This document shows, piece by piece, positions 4,351 to 5,838 of a DNA stretch of 5,838 nucleotides (position 1 is its first letter; every line of letters starts with the position of its first letter). The position numbers and the translations under genes are program-made. This DNA is from Pseudomonadota bacterium (lineage in GTDB: Bacteria > Myxococcota > Myxococcia > Myxococcales > Vulgatibacteraceae). Below the pieces are notes generated by a model. It was not told where the DNA came from and did no database searches. It saw only the letters and a list, made by a program, of their open reading frames with translations. The stretch lies in NCBI GenBank assembly GCA_023436385.1, contig JAEZJH010000289.1, forward strand, positions 1 to 5,838, read 5' to 3'.

Positions 4351-5694
4351 ATGAGCTCAACGCCTCGCCCCTCCCCCTCCACTCCGACCGGCAAGCTGGC
4401 GGTGCTGATCCCCGGCCTCGGTGCGGTGGCCACCACCTTCATCGCCGGCGTCGAACTGGCCCGGAGGGGCCTCGGCAAGCCGATCGGCTCCCTGACGCAG
4501 CTCGGCACCGCGCGCCTCGGCAAGCGGACGGATCACCGCGTGGTCCCGATCTCCGAGCTGGTGCCCCTCGCCAAGCTCGATGACCTGGTCTTCGGCGCCT
4601 GGGACATCGTCAACGAGAACGCCCTCCAGGTGGCCCGCCGCTCCGGTGTCCTCTCCGAGGAGCTGCTCGCGCCGATCGCGTCGAGCCTCGAGGCGATCCA
4701 GCCCAAGCCCGGCGTCTTCGATCCGGAGGCGGTGCGGCGGATCGCCGCGAACCACACCGTCCCCGAGACCACGCACCGCGCCCGGATCGCCCGGATCCGG
4801 CAGGACATCAGGGACTTCCTCCGGGACCTGGGCGCCGACCGGGCGGTGATGATCACCTGCGCGTCCACCGAGACCTACCACGCCCCGCCGCGGTTCCACG
4901 GGAACCTCGAGCTCCTCGAGAAGGCCCTCGACGACAACGATCCGGGGATCACCCCGGCGCTGATCTACTGCTACGCCGCGATCCAGGAGGGCGTGCCCTA
5001 CGCCAACTCCACCCCGAACTTCGCCGCCGACACCCCGGCGCTGCTCGAGCTGGCCAAGCAGAAGGGCGTGCCCACCGCCGGCAAGGACCTGAAGACCGGC
5101 CAGACGATGATGAAGACGGTGATCGCGCCGGCGCTGAAGGCCCGCCTCCTCGGCCTCGACGGCTGGTTCTCCACCAACATCCTCGGCAACCGGGACGGCG
5201 AGGTCCTCGACGATCCGCAGGCCTTCCGGTCGAAGGAGGTGACGAAGACGGGCGTCCTCGACACCATCCTCCAGCCCGACGAGTACCCGGACCTCTACGG
5301 CAAGTTCTCCCACAAGGTGTCGATCCACTACTACCCGCCCCGCGGCGACGCGAAGGAGGGTTGGGACAACATCGACCTCTTCGGCTGGCTGGGCCTGCCG
5401 ATGCAGATCAAGGTCAACTTCCTCTGCCGGGACTCGATCCTCGCGGCGCCGCTGGTCCTCGACCTGGCCCTGTTCCTCGACCTGGCGAAGCGGACCGGCT
5501 GGCGGGGCGTGCAGGAGTGGCTCTCGTTCTACTTCAAGAGCCCGACCGTCCCCGAGGGCCTGTATCCGGAGCACGACCTCTTCATCCAGCTCACCAAGCT
5601 GAAGAACACGCTCCGCGTCCTCGCCGGCGAGGAGCCGATCACGCACCTCGGCCTCGACTACTACGGTGACGACCTCGCCCTCCCCGGACGCTGA
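4351..5694 (+). CDS. ino1: Inositol-3-phosphate synthase (myo-inositol-1-phosphate synthase)
   Basis: The enzyme converts D-glucose 6-phosphate to 1D-myo-inositol 3-phosphate with bound NAD+, the first step toward inositol lipids and other inositol compounds; it acts in the cytosol as a tetramer. The product has 447 residues, shorter than the yeast enzyme and typical of compact prokaryotic forms. After a Ser/Pro/Thr-rich start (1-14), residues 15-29 (KLAVLIPGLGAVATT) form the Rossmann NAD-binding loop GxGxxx. Other family blocks are AGKDLKTGQT (243-252), STNILGNRDGEVLDDP (274-289), FRSKEVTKTGVLD (292-304), RGDAKEGWDN (331-340), DSILAAPLVLDLALF (361-375) and FYFKSP (393-398). By recalled alignment to yeast Ino1, K295, K299, D333, K335, D361 and K396 match the active-site residues K369, K373, D410, K412, D438 and K489, so the enzyme should be active. 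The ATG at 4351 has only a weak ribosome binding site. Upstream lies the sigma-54-like promoter; downstream a membrane-protein frame overlaps its 3' end. Confidence 0.95.
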   Translation: MSSTPRPSPSTPTGKLAVLIPGLGAVATTFIAGVELARRGLGKPIGSLTQLGTARLGKRTDHRVVPISELVPLAKLDDLVFGAWDIVNENALQVARRSGVLSEELLAPIASSLEAIQPKPGVFDPEAVRRIAANHTVPETTHRARIARIRQDIRDFLRDLGADRAVMITCASTETYHAPPRFHGNLELLEKALDDNDPGITPALIYCYAAIQEGVPYANSTPNFAADTPALLELAKQKGVPTAGKDLKTGQTMMKTVIAPALKARLLGLDGWFSTNILGNRDGEVLDDPQAFRSKEVTKTGVLDTILQPDEYPDLYGKFSHKVSIHYYPPRGDAKEGWDNIDLFGWLGLPMQIKVNFLCRDSILAAPLVLDLALFLDLAKRTGWRGVQEWLSFYFKSPTVPEGLYPEHDLFIQLTKLKNTLRVLAGEEPITHLGLDYYGDDLALPGR

Positions 5695-5838
5695 GCCGGG
5701 ACACCGCGAGCGGAGCGGTACCCCCGACCCGCGAGCGCCGGGATCGCCCGGGCCCGCGGGGCTCCGGGATCCGGAACGGGCCTGGACGATCGGCCTCCTG
5801 GCGGTGGGCAGCCTGCATTTCCTGGGGCTGACCGCCGC
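5666..5838 (+). CDS. Start of a membrane protein gene, 3'-truncated by the window
   Basis: In the frame of base 5666 there is no stop to the end of the window. A GTG at 5666 opens MTTSPSPDAEPGHRERSG, followed by a Pro/Gly/Arg-rich stretch. A hydrophobic segment then begins, ERAWTIGLLAVGSLHFLGLTA (5774-5836), which looks like the first transmembrane helix of a transporter, perhaps of the major facilitator type. Codons in the hydrophobic part end almost always in G or C, like the neighbouring genes, and the other frames there are not protein-like. The gene would overlap the inositol synthase gene by 29 bases, which suggests co-transcription and translational coupling. There is no visible Shine-Dalgarno before the GTG, and no other start codon in frame before the helix except a late GTG at 5804. 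The start is therefore uncertain and the family unproven. Confidence 0.5.
   Translation, partial: MTTSPSPDAEPGHRERSGTPDPRAPGSPGPAGLRDPERAWTIGLLAVGSLHFLGLTA

Noticed and set aside
3977..4360. Open frame of 127 codons on the minus strand in the intergenic region
   Set aside because: The product is Arg/Ser/Pro-rich, shows no domain and would run antisense through the promoter and leader of ino1.
4357..5646. Antisense open frame of ~429 codons over ino1
   Set aside because: It is a shadow of the strongly biased third-position GC of ino1 and has no motif.
5704..5737. 9-bp direct repeat CCGCGAGCG at 5704-5712 and 5729-5737
   Set aside because: Short, GC-rich and inside a likely Pro/Arg-rich coding start, so probably compositional.

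Overview
This is a high-GC bacterial chromosomal window whose coding frames mostly end their codons in G or C. The gene mix is a retropepsin-like protease, a TPR protein, a SpoIIIAA/Ycf45-type ATPase with an R3H domain, a cytosolic copper-storage protein and myo-inositol-phosphate synthase. Together with a sigma-54-like promoter, it suggests a Myxococcota/deltaproteobacterial-type genome. That placement is inferred from style and gene content only, and no marker gene settles it.

Layout. Bases 1-588 (+) are the 3' part of a retropepsin-like aspartic protease with an extra C-terminal beta-type domain. A 75-base gap with two hairpins leads into a 314-residue TPR protein (664-1608, +). Bases 1609-1826 hold two strong hairpins, one of them a likely terminator, and then the leader of the R3H ATPase (1827-3398, +). 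Converging on it with a 55-base gap is a small cysteine-rich Csp3-like copper-storage protein (3454-3879, -). A 471-base divergent intergenic region follows. It holds a hairpin close to the csp start, a 26-bp near-palindrome, a good GG-N10-GC sigma-54-type promoter facing right, and a roughly 210-nt leader with several hairpins. Then comes inositol-3-phosphate synthase (4351-5694, +). The last ~170 bases appear to open a new membrane-protein gene overlapping the end of the synthase gene and running out of the window.

How the genes fit together. The protease and TPR genes may be co-transcribed and are probably separated from the ATPase gene by the terminator. The ATPase and csp genes are convergent and so separately regulated. 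The csp and inositol synthase genes share a divergent control region, but nothing shows a common function. No mobile element, CRISPR array, RNA gene or defence system was seen. I found no clear novel system. The most useful leads are the putative enhancer-plus-sigma-54 arrangement upstream of the inositol synthase gene, the unassigned C-terminal domains of the first two proteins, and the membrane protein start that a simple complete-ORF search would miss.
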